A stretch of DNA of 64,000 nt from contig NZ_CDCG01000046.1 in NCBI RefSeq assembly GCF_000819845.1, positions 62,001 through 126,000 of the forward strand, in the 5' to 3' direction. A program made the translations under genes and the position numbers. The notes under the pieces are model-generated. The model ran no database searches. It worked only from the letters and a program-made list of their open reading frames with translations, and had not been told where the DNA came from. Shown here piece after piece: positions 30,196-37,135 of the stretch. The DNA comes from Aeromonas enteropelogenes (GTDB lineage Bacteria; Pseudomonadota; Gammaproteobacteria; Enterobacterales; Aeromonadaceae). How positions within the stretch are numbered: the first letter of the stretch is position 1; each line of letters starts with the position of its first letter.

Positions 30196-30326
30196 GGAAA
30201 AACCATAACAATTGCGACCAAAGCCGCCAAAAGTGAACATGAGCGTGAAAATCAGACACTGAGTTGATGGTCGGCAAGCGGGATCAACCTCGGCTCGCCT
30301 TGCAATGCCAACAGTGATTGAGAAAC
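30169..30326 (-). ncRNA. Candidate FNR-activated small RNA (FnrS-like)
   Basis: A predicted transcript of about 158 nt in a gene-free gap, defined by an FNR-type promoter at one end and a strong terminator at the other. The FNR box is centred at -41.5 from the start inferred from the TAATAT -10 box, the classical class II position. No credible coding frame is present: the longest ATG frame near the start encodes only 16 residues with no good ribosome site. The terminator stem resembles, from memory, that of E. coli FnrS (GCCGACTTTGATGAGTCGGC against GCCGACCCTGATGGGTCGGC here). U-rich single-stranded stretches suit Hfq. Identity as FnrS is inference; the genomic neighbours differ from E. coli. 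Confidence 0.6.
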
Positions 30327-30332
30327 AGCCTC

Positions 30333-30374
30333 ATATTAGGCACTCCCCCTCATGCTCACGTTGATCTACGTCAA
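30333..30374 (-). promoter_or_regulatory. FNR-dependent promoter
   Basis: TTGATCTACGTCAA at 30361-30374 matches the FNR consensus TTGATnnnnATCAA in 9 of 10 positions. TAATAT at 30333-30338 (minus strand) is correctly placed as -10 for a start near 30326. No -35 box is needed in this arrangement. Confidence 0.65.
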
Positions 30375-30436
30375 AGGAGGTATCAAAGAGTCCAACTCAG
30401 TCTCCCTTGTTGGCGCACATCCCCTCTTTATTACCC

Positions 30437-31084
30437 TCAATCGCGACGGATCAACCGGTAAGCCACCTCATCGAAATAAGAGAGCTGGCCACTGAGCACC
30501 CGCGGGTGATCCGGCTCGGCAGCCCGCCCCAGCACCTCTACCCTGAAGTCCCGCTCAAAGAGGGAGCGCACTTCCAACTCCCCCACCGAGAAGGGTGGCT
30601 GCACCTGCTGCTCGGGCTGATACTCCAGGGTCACCAGCAGGATCTGGCCCCCTGCCTCCACCAGTCGGCTCATCAGGGCCGCATATTGGCGGCGCATGGC
30701 CGTCGGCAGGGCGATCAGCGCCGCCCTATCATAGACCAGCCGATAACGGCGACCGAGCTCCGGAGCGGCGAAAAAATCCCCCTGATAGATGCGCAGGTTA
30801 TCGTGCTGATGGCACTGATAGGGCCCCACCTCACTCACCGTTTCGGCGAGCCCGTTTTCGCTGAAAAACTGGCTGATGGCGAGCTCCGAGAGCTCGAAAC
30901 CATCGACCGGGTGCCCCTGCCCCTTGAGCCAGAGCATGTCGCGGGACTTGCCGCACAAAGGAACCAGCACGGGCTCATCCAGTTGCTGGGCCGACCACCA
31001 GGATTGCAGCCAGCGGTTGAAATCTGCCTGATGAAAGCCAATCCGGTTCTCTTCCCAACGTTGATGCCAAAACGCAGCTTCCAT
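30437..31084 (-). CDS. tpm: Thiopurine S-methyltransferase family protein
   Basis: A SAM-dependent methyltransferase of the TPMT family; bacterial members methylate thiopurines and inorganic selenium or tellurium species. The N-terminal signature FWHQRWEENRIGFHQ (about residues 5-19), the SAM-binding region VLVPLCGKSRDMLWL (about 39-53) and YDRAALIALP (about 120) are diagnostic. Length is 215 residues. The second ATG (31084) is preferred because AAGGG lies 8 nt upstream, while the ATG at 31090 is too close to it. The physiological substrate is unknown. Confidence 0.93.
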   Translation of the reverse strand: MEAAFWHQRWEENRIGFHQADFNRWLQSWWSAQQLDEPVLVPLCGKSRDMLWLKGQGHPVDGFELSELAISQFFSENGLAETVSEVGPYQCHQHDNLRIYQGDFFAAPELGRRYRLVYDRAALIALPTAMRRQYAALMSRLVEAGGQILLVTLEYQPEQQVQPPFSVGELEVRSLFERDFRVEVLGRAAEPDHPRVLSGQLSYFDEVAYRLIRRD

Positions 31085-31190
31085 CGTCATTACCCTTGTT
31101 ACTTAAAGATGCTTCAATATCACAACTTAACCGGCGCGGTGCAAGCCCGGGCACGGTTGCCCGCCCCCTTTTTGCCTGATAACCGGCCGC

Positions 31191-31221
31191 CAAACAAAAA
31201 GAGGCAACAAGGCCTCTTTTT
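31191..31221 (-). terminator. Terminator of the LRR-kinase gene
   Basis: AAAAAGAGGC and GCCTCTTTTT form a 10-bp stem with a 6-nt loop. On the minus strand it is followed by TTTTTG and lies about 115 nt after the LRR-kinase stop codon. Confidence 0.75.
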
Positions 31222-31336
31222 CAACGTTTTCATGATGTTTGGCGGCGCCGGAATACAAACCCGGGAGAAGATGACAAACACAGCGCTTGGGGCGATATTC
31301 CCGTCGGCGCAGCGCTTATTCTCTCGCCTTTTCCCG

Positions 31337-32662
31337 TTAGAGCTCGACCTCATCCAGCACGGTGCAGATGTGGGCAAAATCCGGCCTGGTCTCGGGCAGC
31401 TCTGCCAAACAGGCAGCCTTGAGGCGATGCAGGGAGGCGAGCCCCGCCTCATCGGCTTCACAATGTGCGAGCAGCTCTTCAAGCAGGCAGCCAAAGGCCC
31501 GCACCTCGAGCCGCTCCAGCCCGAAGGCCCGCGTCTGATCGGCACGCTCATAAAAAGAGGCCGCGCCAAAATCGGAGAGCAACACCCGCACCTCCTCACA
31601 TGGCCCTGTGGCATAAAGCATATTGTGGCCATAGAGGTCCCCGTGCATGATGCCGGCGCCGTGCAGATGGCGCGCCACCGAAGCGATCCCCCGTGCCAGT
31701 GCCATCATCCCGGGCAAGGTAAAGCGCAAGTCGGCGGCATAGATATCGCGAGTACAGGATTCCAGGCTCGGCGGCCCCGCCAGATTGGCAAACGCGGGAT
31801 CTATCAGCCCCATTACCAGCGCCGGAATGCCGGAGGGGTGATCCGCCACCCGCCCCACCACCTCGACCAGGTTGGGATGATTGCCTGCCGCCAGGGATGC
31901 CGTCATCTCACAGCGCGGCAAACCATCGCTGGTCACGGCCCCCTTGAAGAGCTTGACCGCCACCGCCTGACGCTCGCTCCGGTTCCAGCTCGCACTATGG
32001 ATGACGCCGGAGGCGCCCTGCCCCAATGGCTCACCCAGCGCCAGCTCATGCCAGCGGATATCTGCCACCTGCGCACTCGCCGCCATGCGCGACTCCAGCG
32101 CATCGCTAAAGGGGTTGCCGGAATAGGCGAGCCAGGTGAGGCGCGGTAGCGACAGCAGCCATTCGGGAAACGCCTCTAGCCGATTGGCTGCGATACGCAG
32201 CAGCTCCAGACGGCGGCAATTGGCGAGGGTCTCGGGCAGCTCGCGCAGGCGATTGCCCGCCAGCATCAGCTTTTGCAGGCCGTCACATTGGCCCAGCTCA
32301 TCGGGCAGGCTTTCAATTGCGTTATCAGTCAGGATCAACCAGCGCAAACCCGCGGGCAGCGACTTGGCCGACACGCGTGCAATCCGGTTGGCCTTGAAGC
32401 CCACCATAGTGAGCGCCGGGCAGCGCCCAAGCACCTCGGGCAACTCGGTAAAGCGGTTCTCTGAGCAGAAAATGATGCGCAGCTTGCTGAACCCGGCCAG
32501 CTCGTTCGGAAGTGTACTTAGCTGGTTGCCGGTCAGATCCAGCACCTCCAGCGTCTCTTTGATAGCCAGGATCTCGGGCGGGAACTCCGTCAGGTTTTCG
32601 GCGAGTTTGAGGTGGCGGGCGCCGCAGAGTTCACCTGCGCGCAGCTGTTCCAGGGTATGCAT
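31337..32662 (-). CDS. Leucine-rich repeat protein with C-terminal protein kinase domain
   Basis: A 441-residue cytoplasmic protein fusing leucine-rich repeats to a Ser/Thr-kinase-like domain. Repeats of about 23 residues with the LxxLxLxxNxLxxLP pattern fill about residues 20-185 (LEVLDLTGNQLSTLP, LRWLILTDNAIESLP, LQKLMLAGNRLRELP). The kinase part (about 205-441) has the glycine loop GQGASGVIHSA, the ATP-anchoring Lys in AVKLF, the catalytic loop HGDLYGHN and the metal-binding DFGAA, so it should be active. The HGDLYGHN loop replaces the usual HRDxxxxN Arg with Gly, as in some atypical kinases. The ATG at 32662 (MHTLEQLRAG) is chosen; the frame extends 46 codons upstream. Substrate and role are unknown. 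Confidence 0.87.
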   Translation of the reverse strand: MHTLEQLRAGELCGARHLKLAENLTEFPPEILAIKETLEVLDLTGNQLSTLPNELAGFSKLRIIFCSENRFTELPEVLGRCPALTMVGFKANRIARVSAKSLPAGLRWLILTDNAIESLPDELGQCDGLQKLMLAGNRLRELPETLANCRRLELLRIAANRLEAFPEWLLSLPRLTWLAYSGNPFSDALESRMAASAQVADIRWHELALGEPLGQGASGVIHSASWNRSERQAVAVKLFKGAVTSDGLPRCEMTASLAAGNHPNLVEVVGRVADHPSGIPALVMGLIDPAFANLAGPPSLESCTRDIYAADLRFTLPGMMALARGIASVARHLHGAGIMHGDLYGHNMLYATGPCEEVRVLLSDFGAASFYERADQTRAFGLERLEVRAFGCLLEELLAHCEADEAGLASLHRLKAACLAELPETRPDFAHICTVLDEVEL

Positions 32663-32975
32663 GACATCGTCTCTATCGGGGTGGCCGACTCGCGGCCAAC
32701 GGCGCTGCCGGTGGTTGGCCCAGCAGTCAAACCGGCAGTCAAAAAAAGAGGGGGCATTATAGAGAATGACGGCCGAAGATCCCCTGTTTTGTTGCCGCAA
32801 GGGCCGCTATCTGCGCGCAGCAAAGCGGCATGGGGGCAAAGAGAGCAAGATCCGGGGCGTGTCTACGAGGGCCGGTTGCCATAGTGGGTTCAAACCCGAG
32901 TGGGTCGAGCCCGTTGAGGGCCCAACCCACTGCCAACCCTGTGCGCCTGCACAACACACCTGCGAGGGAACTGCC
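32663..32975. other. 313-bp divergent intergenic region, LRR-kinase / SDR
   Basis: It contains the promoters of both genes (not pinpointed) and a compact three-armed inverted-repeat structure near the SDR start. No tRNA was confirmed. Confidence 0.4.
32883..32931 (+). other. Predicted three-way-junction structure upstream of the SDR gene
   Basis: AGTGGGTT (32883-32890) pairs with AACCCACT (32924-32931). Inside lie two small hairpins: ACCC-GAGT-GGGT (32894-32905) and GCCC-GTTGA-GGGC (32909-32921). Together they form a compact junction ending 44 nt before the SDR start codon. It could be a structured leader RNA or a dispersed repeat; neither is shown. Confidence 0.4.
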
Positions 32976-33740
32976 ATGTCATTACTGTCCAACAAGGTCG
33001 CCATCATCACCGGCGCCAGCTCCGGCATCGGCCGCGCCAGCGCCATTCTGTTTGCCCGGGAAGGGGCCAGCGTCGTCGTCGGCGCCCGCCGCCAACCCGA
33101 GCTGGATCTACTGGTGGAGGAGATCCGCCATGAGGGGGGCCAGGCGGTGAGCCTGGCGGGAGACGTGAAAAGCGAATCTTACGCCCGCGCCCTGGTGGAT
33201 CTCGCGCTGACCCGTTTTGGCGGTCTCGATATCGCATTCAACAACGCCGGCAGCACGGGGACACCGGGCAGCGTGCCGGCGCTTGGACTGGCGCAGTGGC
33301 AGGAAACCCTGGATACCAACCTCACCAGCGCCTTTGTGGGGGCCAAGTACCAGATCCCCGCCATGCAGGCGCGCGGGGGCGGCTCGCTGATCTTTACCTC
33401 CACCTTCGTCGGCCATACCCTGGGGCTGCCCGGCATGGCGGCCTATGCCGCAAGCAAGGCGGGCCTCATCGGCCTGACCCAGGTGCTGGCTGCCGAATAT
33501 GGGGCACAAGGGGTGCGGGTCAACGCCCTGCTGCCGGGGGGCACCGACACCCCCATGGGACGGGCCTTTACCGATACCCCGGAGAGCCTTGCCTTTGTGC
33601 AGAATATGCATGCCCTCAAACGGCTGGCCCAACCGGAGGAGATCGCCCGCTCGGCCCTCTATCTCGCGTCAGATGCCTCCAGCTTTACCACCGGCATTGC
33701 CCTGCTGGCCGATGGTGGGGTATCTATTTGTCGCACATGA
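32976..33740 (+). CDS. Short-chain dehydrogenase/reductase (SDR family)
   Basis: A classical SDR oxidoreductase of 254 residues using NAD(P)H. It shows the nucleotide-binding TGASSGIG (residues 12-19), NNAG (about 88-91), the catalytic Ser in FTSTF, and the YxxxK pair in YAASK (about 155-159). The arginine-containing start of the second strand (VVVGARRQPEL) hints at NADP(H) preference. The ATG at 32976 has GAGGGA upstream and gives the standard N-terminus. The substrate is not predictable. The Ada-like gene follows 51 bp later and may be cotranscribed. Confidence 0.92.
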   Translation: MSLLSNKVAIITGASSGIGRASAILFAREGASVVVGARRQPELDLLVEEIRHEGGQAVSLAGDVKSESYARALVDLALTRFGGLDIAFNNAGSTGTPGSVPALGLAQWQETLDTNLTSAFVGAKYQIPAMQARGGGSLIFTSTFVGHTLGLPGMAAYAASKAGLIGLTQVLAAEYGAQGVRVNALLPGGTDTPMGRAFTDTPESLAFVQNMHALKRLAQPEEIARSALYLASDASSFTTGIALLADGGVSICRT

Positions 33741-33791
33741 CCTTGTCGCACCCAAGATACTGCGGCTGCAAACCTATCGTGAGAGCGCCTT

Positions 33792-34619
33792 ATGTCTGAT
33801 TACGCCCGCATCGCCGATGCCATCCGTTTTATCGCAAGCCAGGTGGCGCGCCAGCCCACTCTGGACGAGATAGCGGCGCACGTGCACTTAAGCCCCTTTC
33901 ACTTCCAGCGGCTGTTCAGCCGCTGGGCCGGGGTGACGCCCAAACGCTATCTGCAGGTGCTGACCCTGGAGCGGGCCAAGGCACTATTGCAGGAGTCACG
34001 CCCGCTGCTGGAGGTAGCCGATACCCTGGGCCTGAGCAGCGGCTCGCGGCTCTACGATCACTTCGTGCAGCTCGAAGCGGTGACGCCGGGCGAGTACAAG
34101 CAGCGCGGGGCCGGGCTGGTTATCGATCACGGGGTGCACGACACCCCCTTCGGCCAGGCGTTCGTCGCCCTGACCCCGCGAGGGGTGTGCAACTTCTCGT
34201 TTCTCGATGACCAGGCCCCACAAGCGCCGCTGAGTGCCCTCGCCCAGAGCTGGCCAGAGGCAGAACTTAGGGAGGCGCCATCGCGTACCCGGGGGGTCAT
34301 CCACACAATGTTTGACAGCAGCAAGGCGCCGGATCGCCCCATCTCCTTGCACGTGAGCGGCACCAACTTTCAGATCAGCGTCTGGCGGGCGCTGCTGCAG
34401 ATCCCGCCCGCCAAGGTAGTGAGCTACGCCCAGGTGGCAAGTGCCGTCGGCAATCCCAAGGCCGCCCGCGCCGTGGGGTTGGCGGTGGGCGCCAACCCCG
34501 TCGCCTTGATGATCCCCTGCCACAGAGTCATCCAGCAAAACGGCAAGCTCGGCGGCTATCACTGGGGTGAGACCCGCAAACAGGCCATACACGCCTGGGA
34601 AGCAGCGAGGTATGAGTGA
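33792..34619 (+). CDS. Ada-like AraC regulator / O6-alkylguanine-DNA methyltransferase
   Basis: A two-domain protein of 275 residues. An AraC-type helix-turn-helix domain lies at about residues 8-105 (LSPFHFQRLFSRWAGVTPKRYLQ). A C-terminal suicide methyltransferase domain lies at about 185-270 with the acceptor cysteine in IPCHRV, which removes alkyl groups from O6-guanine in DNA. The N-terminal zinc domain of E. coli Ada, whose Cys38 senses methylphosphotriesters, is missing. This protein may therefore not be a methylation-switched activator in the usual way. Its start at 33792 gives the expected AraC-domain beginning (MSDYARIADAIRFI). Confidence 0.92.
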   Translation: MSDYARIADAIRFIASQVARQPTLDEIAAHVHLSPFHFQRLFSRWAGVTPKRYLQVLTLERAKALLQESRPLLEVADTLGLSSGSRLYDHFVQLEAVTPGEYKQRGAGLVIDHGVHDTPFGQAFVALTPRGVCNFSFLDDQAPQAPLSALAQSWPEAELREAPSRTRGVIHTMFDSSKAPDRPISLHVSGTNFQISVWRALLQIPPAKVVSYAQVASAVGNPKAARAVGLAVGANPVALMIPCHRVIQQNGKLGGYHWGETRKQAIHAWEAARYE

Positions 34620-34741
34620 ACCTGGCCTTTTCTGCTCGCCCTGATGGGAGGAAAAACAGGAGTGTTGGTGGTGAGTCAGCAGACTATCAAACCATGCCGG
34701 ACGAGCAGGCAGTGATATAAAGCGGGGGCATTAGAAGAGTC

Positions 34742-34762
34742 GGGGCGCAGATCGCCCCTTTT
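34742..34762 (+). terminator. Terminator downstream of the Ada-like gene
   Basis: GGGGCG / CGCCCC with a 5-nt loop is followed by TTTTGTTGCTTT, 122 nt after the stop codon. Confidence 0.7.
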
Positions 34763-34819
34763 GTTGCTTTGGCGAGACTCAGCGCTCAGCCGCCTCACCC
34801 CAGCAGATTGACGAAAAGA

Positions 34820-34920
34820 CGTAGGGTTCAATAAGCGCAGCGCATTGCACCGTTTTCAGAGCGACTTTTTGGAAAACTAGAAGGAACAAAAGTAGAGGTG
34901 CTATTTCATTGCACCCTACG
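34820..34920. repeat. 101-bp inverted-repeat-bounded element (MITE/REP-like)
   Basis: CGTAGGGTTCAAT (34820-34832) and ATTGCACCCTACG (34908-34920) are inverted repeats matching at 12 of 13 positions. An internal AGCGCAGCGCATTGCACC resembles the ends. CGTAGGGT-ended palindromic units of this kind occur as dispersed repeats in many proteobacteria. It sits exactly at the edge of the AT-rich TIR island. No target-site duplication was seen. Confidence 0.5.
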
Positions 34921-34954
34921 ACACTCTAAATAGCAGAGGAATACCCCAGCCAGA

Positions 34955-35764
34955 TTAACATTTCTCTGGTGAAGTAAGAGTTTCAATACGATCTTGATTT
35001 GATAGACAAACGTCAACTCCGTACTCAGTTAACTTGTAGCTAAAATACTCATTACCATTGAAATCAGAGCTATTTAATTTTTCGATCATGCCTAAACGGG
35101 TGAGTTTTATTATAGCTAAGTTGATTTTAGCCGAACTTAAATCATATTTAATGAAACGGTTATACAAATCCCAACTAACGCAACCATCAACATCTGAGTT
35201 TACAGACTCAAGCAACACTGACAATGCGATCATATCTGTGTCGGTGAGTGTTGCTAATTGAGCATTTACATCAATACGTGGTTTTTCCTGAACAGAATCG
35301 AGTTCAAGCAAACCTTGTAGTTTGAAAGCTCGTTTTATTTGTGTAGCGGAGTAATTGAGAGATGACGCTAAGTCTTCATCACTTCTGTTTGCATCAAAAT
35401 CAGTTGGAGTAATACCTAGAAGATCACTTGGGAAATGCAAGTCAACGCCACGTGGCTTTACAATAAAACACCGGTTCTTTCCAATTGCACCAATAAACAA
35501 ACCAAGTTCAAAAACTACGTTATCCCTTACAACATACTTTTCTCTAGATCTAATAATTGTCAGATCATCAGGAGAGAAAATGAAAATAGAGAAATCCACA
35601 GACTTAGCTTTTGAAATCAAGTCATCAAGAGCGTTACTCGAAATATTAAATGTACCATTCCGCCATATTGTAACTTCTGCATCAAATTCTAAGTTTTCAG
35701 CAATTGCATCTGCTATAGGTAGGCTTTCAACAGATGAACCGATAAATACTCTTGGCTTTCTCAT
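34955..35764 (-). CDS. TIR-domain protein of the CAP12/Pycsar-effector type with C-terminal winged helix
   Basis: A 269-residue protein. The N-terminal half (about 3-130) matches the TIR-like nucleotide-binding domain found in CBASS CAP12 and Pycsar effectors: RVFIGSSVE start, VTIWRNGTF, VDFSIFIFSPDD and the hallmark RDNVVFELGLFIG, whose glutamate is expected to be the NAD+-cleaving residue. Such TIRs degrade NAD+ to abort phage infection. The C-terminal part (about 165-260) looks like a winged-helix domain (INLAIIKLTRLGMIEK, FSYKLTEYG). No cyclic-nucleotide sensor domain or cyclase gene is present. The gene is AT-rich against its surroundings, implying transfer. GGAGAG precedes the ATG. It lies 63 bp after the small upstream gene on the same strand, so an operon is likely. 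Confidence 0.82.
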   Translation of the reverse strand: MRKPRVFIGSSVESLPIADAIAENLEFDAEVTIWRNGTFNISSNALDDLISKAKSVDFSIFIFSPDDLTIIRSREKYVVRDNVVFELGLFIGAIGKNRCFIVKPRGVDLHFPSDLLGITPTDFDANRSDEDLASSLNYSATQIKRAFKLQGLLELDSVQEKPRIDVNAQLATLTDTDMIALSVLLESVNSDVDGCVSWDLYNRFIKYDLSSAKINLAIIKLTRLGMIEKLNSSDFNGNEYFSYKLTEYGVDVCLSNQDRIETLTSPEKC

Positions 35765-35827
35765 AGTCTCTCCAATTTTTTTTAAAAATTCGCAAAGCCG
35801 TGAACGAAGTGAATAATATATTAAGTG

Positions 35828-36160
35828 TCATTTATTGAAATATGTCTCTAATACATTACCTGATGCCTCATCAACTCTGCAGTTGAATCCAGCAAAATTC
35901 CCCACCCATAATGGAGATTCACTTGTAATGTAGGTGTAGGCATCAACCGCACCTTGACCAATATCTGATGCCCGCCAAATAAAACTCCCCGCACGAGCAT
36001 AGCAAAATAGGTTTCTAGCCGGGCTATTTCTCTCAAAGGCCATCCAGTCATATATGACCAAAACGTGTTCGTGAATCAGTGATGCGCTGAGGACTGGATA
36101 TTCGCCTTTAAAGCGAACACCATCACCTTCAATCCAGTTTTCATGCACTGTAAGCTGCAT
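35828..36160 (-). CDS. Small protein of unknown function, upstream partner of the TIR gene
   Basis: A 110-residue acidic, aromatic-rich protein with no signal peptide or membrane segment. The start is supported by GAGG 5 nt upstream. The pattern NLFCYARAGSFIWRASD followed by PLWVGNFAGFNCRVDEASGNV resembles small single-domain beta-rich proteins often found as orphan genes beside toxin or defence loci. That likeness is a weak impression, not a family assignment. It shares low GC content and orientation with the TIR gene. It could regulate, neutralise or trigger the TIR protein, or be unrelated cargo. Confidence 0.6.
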   Translation of the reverse strand: MQLTVHENWIEGDGVRFKGEYPVLSASLIHEHVLVIYDWMAFERNSPARNLFCYARAGSFIWRASDIGQGAVDAYTYITSESPLWVGNFAGFNCRVDEASGNVLETYFNK

Positions 36161-36482
36161 GTGACCTCTAATGGCGATTAGATGGGAGCGGTACAGGTCA
36201 GTTTACTGAGCTTGCCATATAACTCTGCGGCTGCTCTAGCTTGACGAAAAAAGGCTGTTACCGAGCCAGTATGCTAGCGAGCAAGGAAGATAATAAAAAG
36301 TGTGAGATGGTAGTTTCCTGAGCAAGATCAACAAATTAAATAAGAAGTACCAATGCTGGCCACATATCAACGGTGCCGGATCCTAGATAAAGAAAAGACG
36401 CCCTAAAGCGTCTTTCTTATTTTCAGGGTTTAGAGCAAACAGGTTGGAGGCCATTCCCCTCCCCGCCTTGCCCGCAACCCAA
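36161..36482. other. 322-bp AT-rich intergenic region
   Basis: It contains the unlocated promoter of the small gene/TIR pair, and a terminator of the stefin gene at its right end. No coding frame or repeat was identified. Confidence 0.4.
36386..36415 (-). terminator. Terminator of the stefin-like gene
   Basis: AAAGACGC / GCGTCTTT with a 6-nt loop is followed on the minus strand by TCTTTATC. Confidence 0.75.
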
Positions 36483-36755
36483 TCAGATCGGGGTAATGGA
36501 GGTGATATGGGCATCTCCGTCCAGTGATTTGAAAATCTGCACCACGGCTTCGCCATGGATCGGTTTGGTAAGCGGCACAGTACTCTTGCACTTGAAGCGG
36601 TAGTTGGTGCCAGCCACCACCTGGGTGGAGACTTCAAAGGGTACGTACTGCACCCCGACAAATCCTTTCAGCGCCTGGTCAAATACCACCTGATCCTCGG
36701 CGGTCAGCTTGTGATATGCGGTCCATCCACCCACCAACACTGCTTGTTCTGACAT
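36483..36755 (-). CDS. Bacterial stefin (type 1 cystatin-like) cysteine protease inhibitor
   Basis: A 90-residue protein without a signal peptide. Its centre reads STQVVAGTNYRFKC (QVVAG at residues 45-49), the diagnostic first hairpin of cystatins, identical to animal stefins over QVVAGTNY. An N-terminal VGGW supplies the conserved glycine, and QIFKSLDGDAHI near 70 matches the stefin VFKSLPG strand and second loop. All three wedge elements that plug papain-like proteases are therefore present. The ATG at 36755 has GGAGAG 8 nt upstream; a longer frame exists but is not family-like. It lies downstream of guaA with its own terminator. The target protease (host, prey or endogenous) is unknown. 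Confidence 0.85.
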   Translation of the reverse strand: MSEQAVLVGGWTAYHKLTAEDQVVFDQALKGFVGVQYVPFEVSTQVVAGTNYRFKCKSTVPLTKPIHGEAVVQIFKSLDGDAHITSITPI

Positions 36756-37135
36756 ATCAAACTCTCCGTGCTCTATGGTCCCGACTCGTTTGGCTGTTCG
36801 GGCTGCGCCCCGTTGATTCAAGTGGTTTCCGGTCTCCACCGGGGCAGCAGCCGGTTGGCACGCTGATTCCCCTTTGCCGAATCGCGGCCCTGTTGAGGCC
36901 CGCATTGTCTGATAAGGCTTGCTAGCGCTTTATCACTTAGAGGCCGGTCGCAATGGGCATGAAAGAGCCTAGTGCCGATGCCAGAAATCGCCTCCTGTTA
37001 GATGTGACAGGAGCGAGCCCGGCCAAAGCTGCTAGCGGCAGAAAATTGCAGCGCAAACGATTAAAAAAAGAAAAGACGCCGCAAGGGCGTCTTTTTTTCA
37101 TTTTTATGCTTGAAGGGCGCAAGGGCGTTAGCAGC
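36756..37135. other. 380-bp region between guaA and the stefin gene
   Basis: It contains the guaA terminator at its right end and must hold the stefin promoter. A short CTAGCG motif recurs but forms no obvious element. No gene is supported. Confidence 0.4.
37069..37097 (-). terminator. Terminator of guaA
   Basis: AAAAGACGCC / GGCGTCTTTT with a 5-nt loop is followed on the minus strand by a T-rich tract (TTTTCTTTTTTTAA). Confidence 0.88.

Larger units (their letters stand above)
34620..34954. other. 335-bp region between the Ada-like gene and the TIR gene
   Basis: It holds a plus-strand terminator at 34742-34762 and a 101-bp inverted-repeat-bounded element at 34820-34920. No coding frame is supported. 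GC content drops at about 34850, marking the edge of the AT-rich island. Confidence 0.5.

Noticed and set aside
32881-32931. Possible tRNA (GGGTTCAAACCC resembles a T-arm)
   Set aside because: The five-base T-stem does not pair, and no acceptor or anticodon stem could be built around it. The pairing found is a three-way junction instead.
34955-36160. A full CBASS or Pycsar system
   Set aside because: No CD-NTase, Pycsar cyclase, Cap2 or Cap3 gene is present on either side. Only the TIR effector type is recognisable.
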